From Plazaster borealis (Eukaryota > Echinodermata > Asteroidea > Forcipulatida > Labidiasteridae): a stretch of 64,000 nt of DNA. Below, one piece after another: positions 54,683 through 64,000 of the stretch; the first letter of the stretch is position 1, and each line of letters opens with the position of its first letter. Both the position numbers and the translations under genes were made by a program. The notes under the pieces were generated by a model. That model was not told the DNA's origin. It saw only the letters and a program-made list of their open reading frames with translations, and did not search any database. The stretch is taken from assembly GCA_021014325.1 (NCBI GenBank), contig CM037467.1, forward strand, positions 8,457,273 to 8,521,272. Direction: 5' to 3'.

Positions 54683-57214
54683 GAGGTATTTATTTAACTT
54701 TCAGGTGGAAGTGTAGATAGTTTTACTTCTATATTAAGTACCGGATCACCTTTCGAATATATTATTTCTTGTTTGTCTTCTGTAAGATTCAATCATTTTT
54801 AAATAATTTATAACAACAAATATAAATATACGTTGACAATTATGTAAGTGGTCCTGATCGGATGAAGATTGTAATAATGTTATACATTCGGTGGTAAATT
54901 CCCGCTGTGCAAAAGTGCATCTCTACAAACGAAACCCAATACGGTAGAAACACCTGCATGGTTCAAAAACAACACTGCGCCTGGACTCGTGTATAAAACA
55001 CATTGTCGTAAAACAGAACCACTCTGCTTCGAGAAGACGGATGGGACATTTCAAGTCGCTGACAGAAAAGGTAGAAGAAAACAAACACCAGTATTAACTT
55101 TTCCCCTCTGCAAAGTTCATTTACTTGGATGGCCTTTGACACGCACTGTAAAATACTAGTTGTTGCATAGTATACAGTGTTATTATACAGTGTTTGTTTT
55201 TATTCGTCAAGAAAATGTCAAAGCCATTTCTAATGCACATCAAATATCGATGTGTCTGTGCTCACATCTGATCAATTCTACACAAGGCCGTTGCTGACGC
55301 ACGGGTTTAGTTTTCTAGCTTGTTGGTTAAAAGTATGTTGGAAAAAAATTCCGCCGAGTATTACAATTACAGTTGTTACACCATTCTTACAAAATCGTAG
55401 ATGCAGTGGTAGTATATAGCATACAGTATAACAAAATAACAATAACTAGAACTTAAGTGCTTGTTACTTGACAGACACTAAGTGTTGGGGAACACATTTA
55501 AACATGAATACATGTACTGTACATGTGTATTGATAAATCGATTTTATTTTGCAATAGCAACACAAAACAATAACAATGATGCCATTTACTGAAGCAACAT
55601 TGTATTGGTTATGAAAGAACATTAAAAGTCAATATAACACATATGCAGTTTATGTTGATTTTTTAAGCAGCCTACTTCTTCTTTCAACGGAATTTCAACA
55701 GAATTCAAACTAAGTTGGATTCTCAGATGTGTCGGTTTTGCATTATTATTATTGTTATGCTATTATATTTTGGTTCAATACATGTGATAATGATAATCTT
55801 GGCCTAGTTAAAGTTTAACGAGCATACTCTAACTTGTCATTTCATGGTTAATTGGATTTGGGGGAAATATTTTTCATGGAGAACTTTTTTATTTAAGACT
55901 TTTGAAACAAAGAACTTAAAAAGACTCCTTTTTTAAAAACGCAAATCATCATGATGTAAGTGTAAGCCTCTCGTAAATCAGTTTGGACAATTCACTCTAC
56001 TAGGGCCTATTAGAAATAAGAATAATACTAATAATATTAAGACAGAGTCGAGAGTCTCAAATACTGTTACTTATTCCAGTTAAGGGATAACTTAATAATA
56101 GTTGTGAAGAGGATCGGATTTGGAGCATCCGGGAAAAACAAATTCCTAGTGGTTGATACCAGAGAAGTCCAGCGCACAATTCACATCTCAGCCCCAGTTT
56201 CCCTATCTCCTGCTTTCGATCCTATTAGTCTTTGGTTAAAACTACGGGGGTCAACAAAGGTTCGAGTCCAACCCGACATACCAGTGGTTTTTGTTGTTGT
56301 TGTTGTTTGTTTGTTGTTGTGGGGGGGGGGTCCGCATAACTTTGGAAAACAGCGATTATACACTTAATAAACGTCGTTGTGTAGGGTAAACTTAAACCAA
56401 TTTAAAACAAATATTTTAATCAATTTATACGTGACCAAATCCTACCTAAAAGCACAACTGTTCCTTCCATAGTTAAGCTAATATGGGTTTTACATCGTAA
56501 GCAACTGCAAGAATGTCTAGTTTCTATGTGAATTATCTAATCTGCCTGAGTAAGTAATGAACTCGAGGTGCAATTTTCGAAAATACTAAGCTGACAAGTT
56601 CTAGTCCAATTAACTAGTATCTGATCCCACTAATTCGTTAGGCTTCTCCTGAAAATTAAGCCAACTTTACATTAATTTAATCCCAATCAATTAATCTCAT
56701 CACATGAAGTTAACATATTGTGTTGTTCAATTACCGGTACTGATGACAATGAAGTATATTTTCCGAGTTCGCGATGGTTTCCTCTTTCACAATGCTTTAA
56801 TTTCACGTGCATTGCCCTTAACCGCATCGTCCGTTGATTGCCTACTTTGAAATTGACCTCTATAAAATGCAGACTCTTGGTGGCGCACTACATTTTGAAT
56901 CCCCCGAATAAAGAACAATGTTTTCAATAAATACAGCTTGACCGTTTTCCCTGGATTTACAAATTAAAACTTGTCTGACTTAACATTTAACAGGGTAAAC
57001 TGGATGCTCATTTGATTTTTTTTAAACTGACTGATATTCAAGGAAGTTAATCCGTGTTTTGTTGTCGTTGTTGGTGTTGCTGCTGTTGTTGTTTATTTTT
57101 GGATTTAATTTATTTTAATTTGTGATTGAAATTGGGCACAGCGGGTTGTATCTCGATTCGTGTAAATAGATGTTAAATTTGAATTAGATTGTGTAGATTG
57201 TTAGATTTGACATA
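54683..57214. other. Mostly unassigned AT-rich DNA
   Basis: A TTG/G tract at 56285-56330 and GGTTCGAGTCCAACC near 56260, which resembles a B box, hint at SINE debris around 56100-56290. No gene recognised. Confidence 0.4.
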
Positions 57215-57413
57215 CGTTGTTGCGGTACCCGCTGCTAAAACATAGGATTCGAACTGCCCCTACCGGGCTATCCCGGTGGTCTAGTGGTAAGGCATCTGCT
57301 CTATAGAAAGGCAAAAGTCATGGGTTCGAATCTCAACCGAGTAATATGCCTGTGGAATTTTGTTCACAGGACACGGGAAAATACTGATAATGCAGTGCTT
57401 TACACACATCGGT
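57215..57413 (+). mobile_element. SINE with tRNA-like head, family G copy 2
   Basis: Leader GTTGCGGTACCCGCTGCTAA and AAACATAGGATTCGAACTG, tRNA-like head at 57272-57341, then GCCTGTGGAATTTTGTTCAC, AGGACACGGGAAAATACTG and AGTGCTTTACACACATCGGT. It lacks the T run of the 36162 copy, so this is the clearest representative. The minus-strand frame at 57281-57493 across it is not a gene. Confidence 0.8.
57272..57341 (+). tRNA. tRNA-like SINE head (pseudo-tRNA)
   Basis: CCCGGTGGTCTAGTGGTAAG contains an A box of the Asp/Gly/Glu-tRNA type (GGTCTAGTGGTA), and TGGGTTCGAATCTC is a near-perfect B box. CGGT and ACCG pair at the ends. The anticodon loop reads poorly. Confidence 0.6.
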
Positions 57414-58448
57414 ATCTCGGTTCTTGCCATCTGAACTTCGATTTTTGCCCGCAGGGGTTCCAGATTCCCGAATTGCAACAGCTCGGAACACATCGATTAC
57501 CATGGTAACGGAGTGCTACTCTTACTTGCAATATCCTCTTTGTTGTCTCTTAACTGAAGCCGACGGTGCACTTTGGGGATACAAATCGACGGTAAGAATG
57601 GAGTCTCCCATGTAAGGTATACGTCGCGTGTCTCCATGCTTTAATCACCGGCTACAATGCCCCAGTGGCAGGCCTAGAGTTTGACAAGGTTTCCGCTGTT
57701 ATGGAAAGACTTCACTCTCCACCTTGACATTTTTCCGGCCATTTTATTTTACCTTGTTTCCCTTATGTTCTTATTATTTAGAATAGTATTTCTCCGGACA
57801 TCCGGTTGTAGATTATAATGCCTTTTAATATATAATTTCATTGGGACAGCAGCAGTCAGCCCCAGTGCGAATCTGTATCCTTCTACAGACGCCAATGATT
57901 AACTTTTAGCTGGAAACTATAGAATTTCATACTTCAAGTTTTAAATTGCAAATAAGGCATTGTAGACACGTCAGACCCTTCGGTGTCGATTAGCCTACAT
58001 AGTTAAATTTCAAGTAAAGATACATCGGGGTTGCAGAAGCCGCTGTTTAGTGGTTAAACCGTACTATCAACTTCAATCTGTCGATTTTTTATTGTCGATT
58101 GTTTTATTTCTTCTTATTATTTTTTGTTTAAGCCACATACACTTCCTCCTCAATCAAACTTTGATTTAGCAACGATGCACTAGATGGAAAATCAACATGG
58201 CCGCGTCAACATAAAGACAATGTATATTGTACAGGTTGTCGGGTTTTTAGAGAATTGTTATATCATTCATTTGGCAACGCCCAAGTTATTATGAATACTT
58301 TATACACCGCCTGTTTGACTGTAAACCATATTCTGTAATAAGCGTCGCTAGTATTGTAATGTCGATACAGATGTGTGCTGTATTGCTTCGTAATGTAGAT
58401 CGGGACGAAGTGGTACGTGGTATCATAAATTGTATTGTTCCCGTGTTG
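57414..58448. other. Unassigned DNA
   Basis: Nothing recognised on either strand. Confidence 0.45.
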
Positions 58449-58669
58449 TTTATAGGGATTGTAAACGTTTGGTAATTGGAACCCACTGTTTGTTTCAATC
58501 CTATAGTTGTAGATATATACCATAAAACTAACCTGTGAAAATTTCATTTCAAACGGTGGTAGCGTTTTTGAGATATTGCCGATATCAGAAGCATGCTGTA
58601 CTTGTTACCCAAGTAAATTTGTGTTGCAATTAATTTTGTGAGTAATTACCAAACGTAACAGACCCTTGT
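58449..58669 (-). mobile_element. TTAA-family MITE, type B, reversed and shortened
   Basis: On the minus strand it has GTTTGGTAATTACTCACAAA at one end and TTGGTAATTGGAACCCACTG complement at the other. The interior landmark AACGCTACCACCGTTTGAAA and ACAGGTTAGTTTTATGGTAT match the 33414-33737 copy. About 100 bp of the middle is missing. Confidence 0.7.
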
Positions 58670-60312
58670 ATACACGCAGTATCTCTCCACGTGCATTTAT
58701 GTAGCCAATAAAACGTGTCATACAACATTTTCCCAATTATGCTAAGCCATGAAAGCAAGCGTTGGACAACTTTTTTCTCCGTGTCCGATTTCTCCATCGG
58801 TTCGTTCTGTCTCTCTCTATCTGTATCTCCTCTTCTTCTTCTTCTTCTTCTTTTTTTCCTTCTTTTTTATATTCTTTCTTTCTTTCTTATCTCCATTACA
58901 ATATTGGCTGTCCCGATTATGTCAACTCTAAAAGCCAAAGAAACCGGAGTCGCCAACTAAAATACGGGAACAACTCAACCGATCGTTCACCTGATCAGCA
59001 CGATCCAGGTTAGACTTCAAATTTGTCCAGGGCAAAGCGGGCCCGTCACGCCGTACGATGGGCACGATCTGACCCGGCGGATCCACAGTGTGGCGGATCT
59101 GTTTTCAACGCTGTTGCTCAAACAACCCACACACCATTGAATAACATGAAGTGTTTCTTAAAAAGAAGGGGAAAAATGCACTTATCTTGTTCGTTGCTTT
59201 TGACTGTTATATCCGTTCTTGTCAAGCAACACGTAACGAAACTCTCTTGTCTCTTTGTTCTTCTTCTTTAATTTTGTCTTCTTCATTTGTGACAGAAGGT
59301 TAACGATCACGTATCGCTAATAACGGTAGTACATTAACAGTGCATTGAACTGTCAATTACACACGATTCCAGCCCCTCCCCAACCCGTTTTAAAGGGGGT
59401 GCCTCACGGGTGAACAACTTACGAACGTATTGCTGCCACTAAAAGCTGCGAAATGTGCTTGAAAATCTCAACTGAATGTCTCGCCGCTGAAATGGAAGTC
59501 CTTCGCAATAAATCTTAATGAGAGATTTTGGAACTCAATGTGGCAGCGGACTTATCGGGTACATGTCCATTGTTTACGTAGTTTTGAGCGTGCTCACATT
59601 TCTATGAACGATGTATATCCATTCAGTCTGATTTCAACTAGCGTTCAGAAAAGTCTCCGATTTGCAAAACTCGAGTCGAATGAGCAATTGTGGAAATGTT
59701 TGTTTTAAGGGGTCTTCATAATGTGAGGGAAAAAAAGGTGTTTGTTTATTTTATTTTATTTGTATATTATATTGTTTTGTTCTGATGAAAAAAACCTGAT
59801 GAGAAAGAAACACTTTATTTAACAAATTTAGCCAGTTTGTTAAATCTTAACGTTATTTCAGAAACTGACCTCCAAATTTAAACTATTGTTAGAATTGTCC
59901 TGTAAATTAGTAAACTGAATTAGAATAACATTTGTTTTTATATAAACCCTTTAGTGTACTGGGTAATCTTCCAAAAGAATCCATTTTCAAACAACTAAAT
60001 AATGCATAGCAGACTCCTGAATTGTGAATTTATGAAGATGAAGTGATGGCTGTTGTAAGGTATGCATAATATATCAAACCAGCTATGCATTCTTCAGTCA
60101 ACCATTAAACATATACCGTTTGCCAGCCCGCCCTCTAGGGACATGGGTCAATTACCTTTGAAGCTATGACCACAAATCAACTTGCAAACGCGAAATTTGT
60201 TCGTGCCACCGATGCTGAGATTGAAATTGTCATTCAAATGTTGTTGTTGAACCCGTCTATCACTCCACTATAGTAGCCCATATGCACAAGCGCCATCTTT
60301 AAAAAAAACGCA
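58670..60312. other. Mostly unassigned DNA
   Basis: Contains a CTT-rich microsatellite at about 58828-58885 and AT-rich DNA at 59740-60000. Overlapping short frames at 58715-59271 have no family features. Confidence 0.4.
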
Positions 60313-60515
60313 ATGCATTTTGGGAAACCGAGTACAGTTAAAAATGAAATCAAGCTGCCAAGATGGACGCCGTGCTGTAGGTTACATGTAACTGTGCCAA
60401 GTGTTATAGTTGTGTGCCGCATTGCTTAAAAATCAGCGCGCCATGATGGTTGCCGGTGTTGCCTGGACTCAGATTTCCCACGTATCCTTCGGCGCCGATC
60501 AAGCACATTATATCT
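60313..60515 (+). repeat. Dispersed repeat F, copy 2 of 2
   Basis: GGGAAACCGAGTACAGTTAA, TCAAGCTGCCAAGATGGACG, GTAGGTTACATGTAACTG, AAAATCAGCGCGCCATGATG and GACTCAGATTTCCC follow the order of 23303-23515. It abuts the LINE fragment. Confidence 0.7.
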
Positions 60516-60522
60516 TGTCTCT

Positions 60523-60790
60523 CTATTCCAAGGCAAGCACTCTCACTGCACCAGCATAATATAAAGGTTTTGACCAATAGGTCGCTGTCCCCGAGGCACT
60601 CAAAGTGAAGTTAGCCAAGTCTGTTGCTGTGCACAGAATTTGTGATTGTCGATCTGGACTACACAACCAGTGCTTCATTGTGTGTGGTTCTAAGTTACAA
60701 TCGCAGTCTGTAGTTTCGCCATCAGGTAGGTATCCCCACTTCTCCATAAGTACCCTATAAAGACCATATCCATATCAATCTGCACCTGAC
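60523..60790 (-). pseudogene. LINE reverse-transcriptase C-terminal fragment
   Basis: The minus-strand frame reads YGYGLYRVLMEKWG, then ETTDCDCNLEPHTMKHWLCS, then CTATDLANFTLSASGTATYW. This matches the C-terminal part of non-LTR retrotransposon ORF2 proteins, where RxRTGxGR....KWG is followed by a C-x-C...E..TM.H....C zinc-knuckle-like motif, C(T)xxDLA and AxxYW. Upstream at about 60780 the frame is broken (a stop replaces the expected CRLRTG context; a one-base shift restores CRL). It may extend in decayed form to about 61150. It has no endonuclease or RT core. Confidence 0.7.
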
Positions 60791-62114
60791 ACCAATTTTA
60801 TGTTGTCTTAGGCCAACCCATGCACACACACACGCAGTGCGTACATCTTCAGTCATTTGAAGGCTGCACTCAAAAGGAAGACAGAAGAAGATGCGCACTG
60901 ATATTAGGCTATTCATGTCGTGCTCCCTTTGTCGTGTCCCCTTTGTACTAAGTCATCAAAACCACGTATTCTCACTACACAAATGGGTGCCAGACTCTTT
61001 TTTTATTCTCAGCCTCGGCTTGATCAATGTTATGAATGGGATATGCAAGACATCTCCCACTCCCATCTGCGTTGCATGGATGCAAAGAATATGTCTCACT
61101 GAATCAAAATCATCAACTTAATCAACTCCCCAGTCGTGTTTGACGACTTGAGAGTTCCTCATCGTCATCCAGCCTGACAACTATCTGTCGCATCTGGCAA
61201 TAGAAATGATTGTATCGCAACGCAGTGATTTTCTGTTCAGAGGTCTTCCTTGTTTACTGCGTTTCTTTTTCCGTAAAGTAAGTGGCATGTTATATCTGAC
61301 GAAATCCATTCTTAACTCAAGCTATCAATGTCACACAAACAATATAATGAAAACCAAAAACCTTTAGTGGAACGTGTGAATACTTATTTAATATTAAAAA
61401 TGGTTCATTGTTTTAATTACTCTTAAAATTTTAAAAACCTATTCGGTAAAATTAAGACTTTAACCTCCGGTAGATCTGTACAAAGTTCATTGTAATACTG
61501 AGATAGTCTCTTCAATGTGATTTATTTGTCTTTTTTCTTTCTTTGTCTTAATATGCATTGTGCAAGTCTCCCGATTATTCAAATTTTCAAGAACTTTCTT
61601 TGGGTGTGTGTCTTTTATAGCATTACATTACATTACGAAGTGTGGATCTGAGAACAAAATACCTCTGCACAAAGTTTGGACTTGCACCACTATGTGGACT
61701 TACACACGTCCACAAAGTGTTTTTACAACGTTGAAGAATATGTTTTTCGTGTTCTTACACCTGCCAACTTACGGGTAACTTTTAACAATGGAAAAATGGA
61801 CCCCACAAGGTAATTTCAATAGGAACAATTGGGCCCCATAAGGGAATTCTTTAGAAAAGGGAATAATAGAACAACAATAGCAGTACCCCACAAACCGGAT
61901 TTGCGGTTGCGTGAGTGCGCAGAACAAAGGAATGTCCACAGAGTGTATGTGTGTGTGTGCGTTTGAGTACGTGCAAGTCTTGCACAGTCTAAACAGCTTA
62001 GAAGCTGAATACTGATAGGGATGTCTCCTCTGGTGAAAAGCTGTCTCTTTAGCAGTAGCTTTCAACTATGGAAACATTAATAGAAGAAATCAGTTTAAAT
62101 ATAGTTTGGTAGCA
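60791..62114. other. Decayed LINE and unassigned DNA
   Basis: The part up to about 61150 may be decayed LINE coding sequence. GTGCAAGTCTCCCGATTATT near 61560 and CAAGTCTTGCACAGTCTA near 61976 face each other like the ends of the 149-bp MITE family, about 430 bp apart. Otherwise nothing recognised. Confidence 0.4.
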
Positions 62115-62317
62115 TAAGAAGTAACTATAAATAAATAGTAAACTTGCGGGTACAACCATGTGTAAAATCTCTTTTGGATGAGTGTTGGCTCTGAAAAGAG
62201 CCGGTGTGGTCTCGACGTTTCGAACAGTATACTCTGTTCGTATTCAGGACCCCCAAAACGAGCATTTTACACATGGTTGTACCCGCAAGTTTATTATTTA
62301 TTTGTAGTTACTTCTTA
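62115..62317. mobile_element. 203-bp hairpin element with 54-bp arms
   Basis: The arms at 62115-62168 and 62264-62317 are reverse complements with two mismatches. The left begins TAAGAAGTAACTATAAATAA and ends CATGTGTAAAAT. The 95-base centre has its own small hairpins: GGCTCTGAAAAGAGCC and the GACGTTTCGAACAG...CTGTTCG motif that recurs at 17035 and 32335. No coding capacity. It is either a MITE or a terminal part of a Penelope-like element. Confidence 0.85.
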
Positions 62318-62970
62318 TTTTTCCACACCATGCAAAGCTTCAAATAACACTTAATAATGACTTTCGTTGAAGATATATTTTTAAAGCAGAGGTGTGTCTT
62401 TTAACACTAGGTCTATATTTAGTTTGATTTAAAAACACCTTCATGATATACCTCTCAATGAAACACATGTGCTACTGCTGACGTCAACAAGTATAACTGT
62501 ACAGTTAGAAATGGGGAATATCAAAAGTTGTGGACGACAAATTTGCTATAATGTGTCATTTAACTACTCAATGGTCAGTCACTCCCAGCGGGGTTAATGC
62601 ACGTGAATCTGTCAACCCTTTGCTTCAAACGCCCCCTTTGTTGGAGCTGTCATTTAGACACGACTGTCTGTACATCGATCCTGCTCGATAGTGTTTCAGC
62701 CAGTGCATTAAGTGGTTCTCGCTGGTGTCTTACTTTAACTCCGCATCACGAATGCGAGGCACACAGTTCTTTTTAGCGCCCCCCCCCCCTTTCAAAACTT
62801 AGTCCATGTAGTAGGCAAGAAACATGTTTGTCTCACGAATAACGAAGGGACTGAATGCGTCTACAAGATTTTTTTTTCGGAGGACGACACAAATTCAAAT
62901 AGACCAGTTAGCAAGGATCATTTTGTTAAATTTGCATCGGAGCTAAAGAATTTTTTTGGTTTCACCTAAA
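62318..62970. other. Unassigned DNA
   Basis: C homopolymer near 62780. Nothing else recognised. Confidence 0.45.
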
Positions 62971-63083
62971 CACCGATGTGTGTAAAGCACTGTACTTTCC
63001 CGAGTCTCGTGAACAGCTTCCACAGAGCAGATGTCTTACCACTAGACCACCGAGATTACCCGGAAGCTAGAGGCAGTTTGAAA
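62971..63083 (-). mobile_element. SINE with tRNA-like head, family G, deleted copy
   Basis: On the minus strand TCTCGGTGGTCTAGTGGTAA and GACATCTGCTCTGTGGAAG lead directly into CTGTTCACGAGACTCGGGAA and AGTGCTTTACACACATCGGT. The B box and about 45 bases after it are missing compared with the copy at 57215-57413. Confidence 0.7.
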
Positions 63084-63177
63084 CCTATTTGTAGTGCGCC
63101 ATGTATAAGGACACATAACTCTCGTCGCATAGGAGAGGAGGTTAATTCATTTCTCTGTGATTATTATACTAATTAAT

Positions 63178-63360
63178 TGATACTTTTGGTTATTACTCTA
63201 AAAATTAATGACCATAACAAACTTACTTGATAAATAGCACCGGAGAGCTGTTGATATTATAACACATTGTTTGGAACGACCCCTTTGAAGTTTTGTAGTT
63301 TTTGAGAAAGAGGTAAATTTTCACCCCAAAACTTTAATCTGAGAAAGGCTTCATCGTATT
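63178..63360 (+). mobile_element. TTAA-family MITE, type A, left half
   Basis: TTGGTTATTACTCTAAAAAT, CACCGGAGAGCTGTTGATAT and GAGAAAGAGGTAAATTTTCA follow the type A interior. The copy stops at about GAGAAAGGCTTCATCG and has no right end. Confidence 0.65.
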
Positions 63361-64000
63361 GGCCTTCAATGTATGGGCGTTGAATACCATACCATTTACG
63401 TTATTTGAATAACATCTATGATCGTCTTGAATAAGAGTAGCAAATGTATCCATTGGTATCTCAGCACTTTATGATTGATTATTATTTATTTCATTACGTA
63501 TCCAACAGCGCAGGTGCCAATAACAGGATGGAGGAAATAAGAATAAATGTTTAGTGCTGGAGGTGGGAGGTAAACCCCAAACGGGGAAAACCCACGCAAT
63601 CAGGGCCCAATTGTATGGCTCTGTTTACCGTAAGAAAATAATCGGTTCTTAACGGAATCAGGGAATTCCGTCAAGTGTATTTCGCAGGTTAGCAGAGATT
63701 TTTTACTTGTGCGCGTGCGTAGGCATTCTTCGCTTAGCGCAGAAATTCGGCGTTTGCCCTGTAAGCGAAGAATGGTGATCGCAAGTGCAGAATTCGGCAG
63801 TATCCCTGAAAGTCAGGGAAAGAAACCACTGAACCAACCTGATCCTTAATGCGCTGATTCTCTATACAGTCAGTAAGACATCAGTTGGGTTCACCATGGT
63901 GTTTCTGATCATGGCGTATACAGACAGTTTGTAACTGTGTCCTTATTTAGTAATATGCATCAATGCTTTCAGTTTCAGAAATAATCTAATTTCGATAATG
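63361..64000. other. Unassigned DNA to window end
   Basis: Nothing recognised on either strand; no repeat family member was identified. Confidence 0.45.

Noticed and set aside
57281..57493. Frames on both strands over the tRNA-like head
   Set aside because: They overlap a SINE with clear A and B boxes; no coding support.
1..64000. CRISPR arrays or bacterial defence genes
   Set aside because: The only regular repeats are tandem units without spacers, microsatellites and transposon ends. No operon-like gene arrangement or bacterial ribosome-binding pattern was seen.

Overview
The window looks like repeat-dense, gene-poor intronic or intergenic DNA from a metazoan. It is AT-rich and no open reading frame is longer than about 145 codons. 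It carries Pol III-type SINEs, an abundance of inverted-repeat DNA transposons, long microsatellites and a LINE-like tail ending in an AATAAATA-type repeat. The frequent 'taggcctac' motif, the sushi-domain remnant and the tRNA-Leu-headed SINE suggest an echinoderm, perhaps a sea star. That is an impression from style, not proof. I see no complete protein-coding gene, rRNA or CRISPR.

Layout. 0-13 kb: short inverted-repeat transposons (442-664, 5848-6157), a LINE 3' end (2930-3440), a near-perfect 58-bp palindrome (5046-5103), a full-length tRNA-Leu-headed SINE (8383-8741) and the first members of a dispersed 'TTAAAGG' inverted-repeat family. 13-27 kb: a 48-nt candidate cassette exon (13800-13847), a long GGTT tract (15907-16080), more family members and several plain stretches. 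27-29.3 kb: a 90-bp minisatellite, then the most striking structure, four head-to-tail 319-bp units, each holding an intact-looking tRNA-like gene with A box, B box and a T5 terminator on the minus strand. 29.9-38.2 kb: palindromic elements, a Penelope-like hairpin region, a degenerate sushi/CCP exon (35609-35880), a SINE, and a rearranged relative of the tRNA-like unit ending in a perfect 44-bp palindrome. 38-54 kb: more inverted-repeat elements, a hAT element with an exact 8-bp target-site duplication (44640-45476), three copies of a 170-290 bp dispersed repeat and an unrecognised protein-like terminal exon on the minus strand (53757-54012). 54-64 kb: a possible TATA promoter, two SINE copies, a LINE reverse-transcriptase C-terminus (60523-60790) and a 203-bp hairpin element (62115-62317).

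There is no operon-like cooperation here. The coding-like pieces (microexon, CCP remnant, minus-strand exon) are not demonstrably parts of one gene. The main biology visible is transposable-element history: one large MITE superfamily with at least three sequence types, non-autonomous hAT insertions, at least two tRNA-derived SINE families, and local tandem amplification of a tRNA-like unit.
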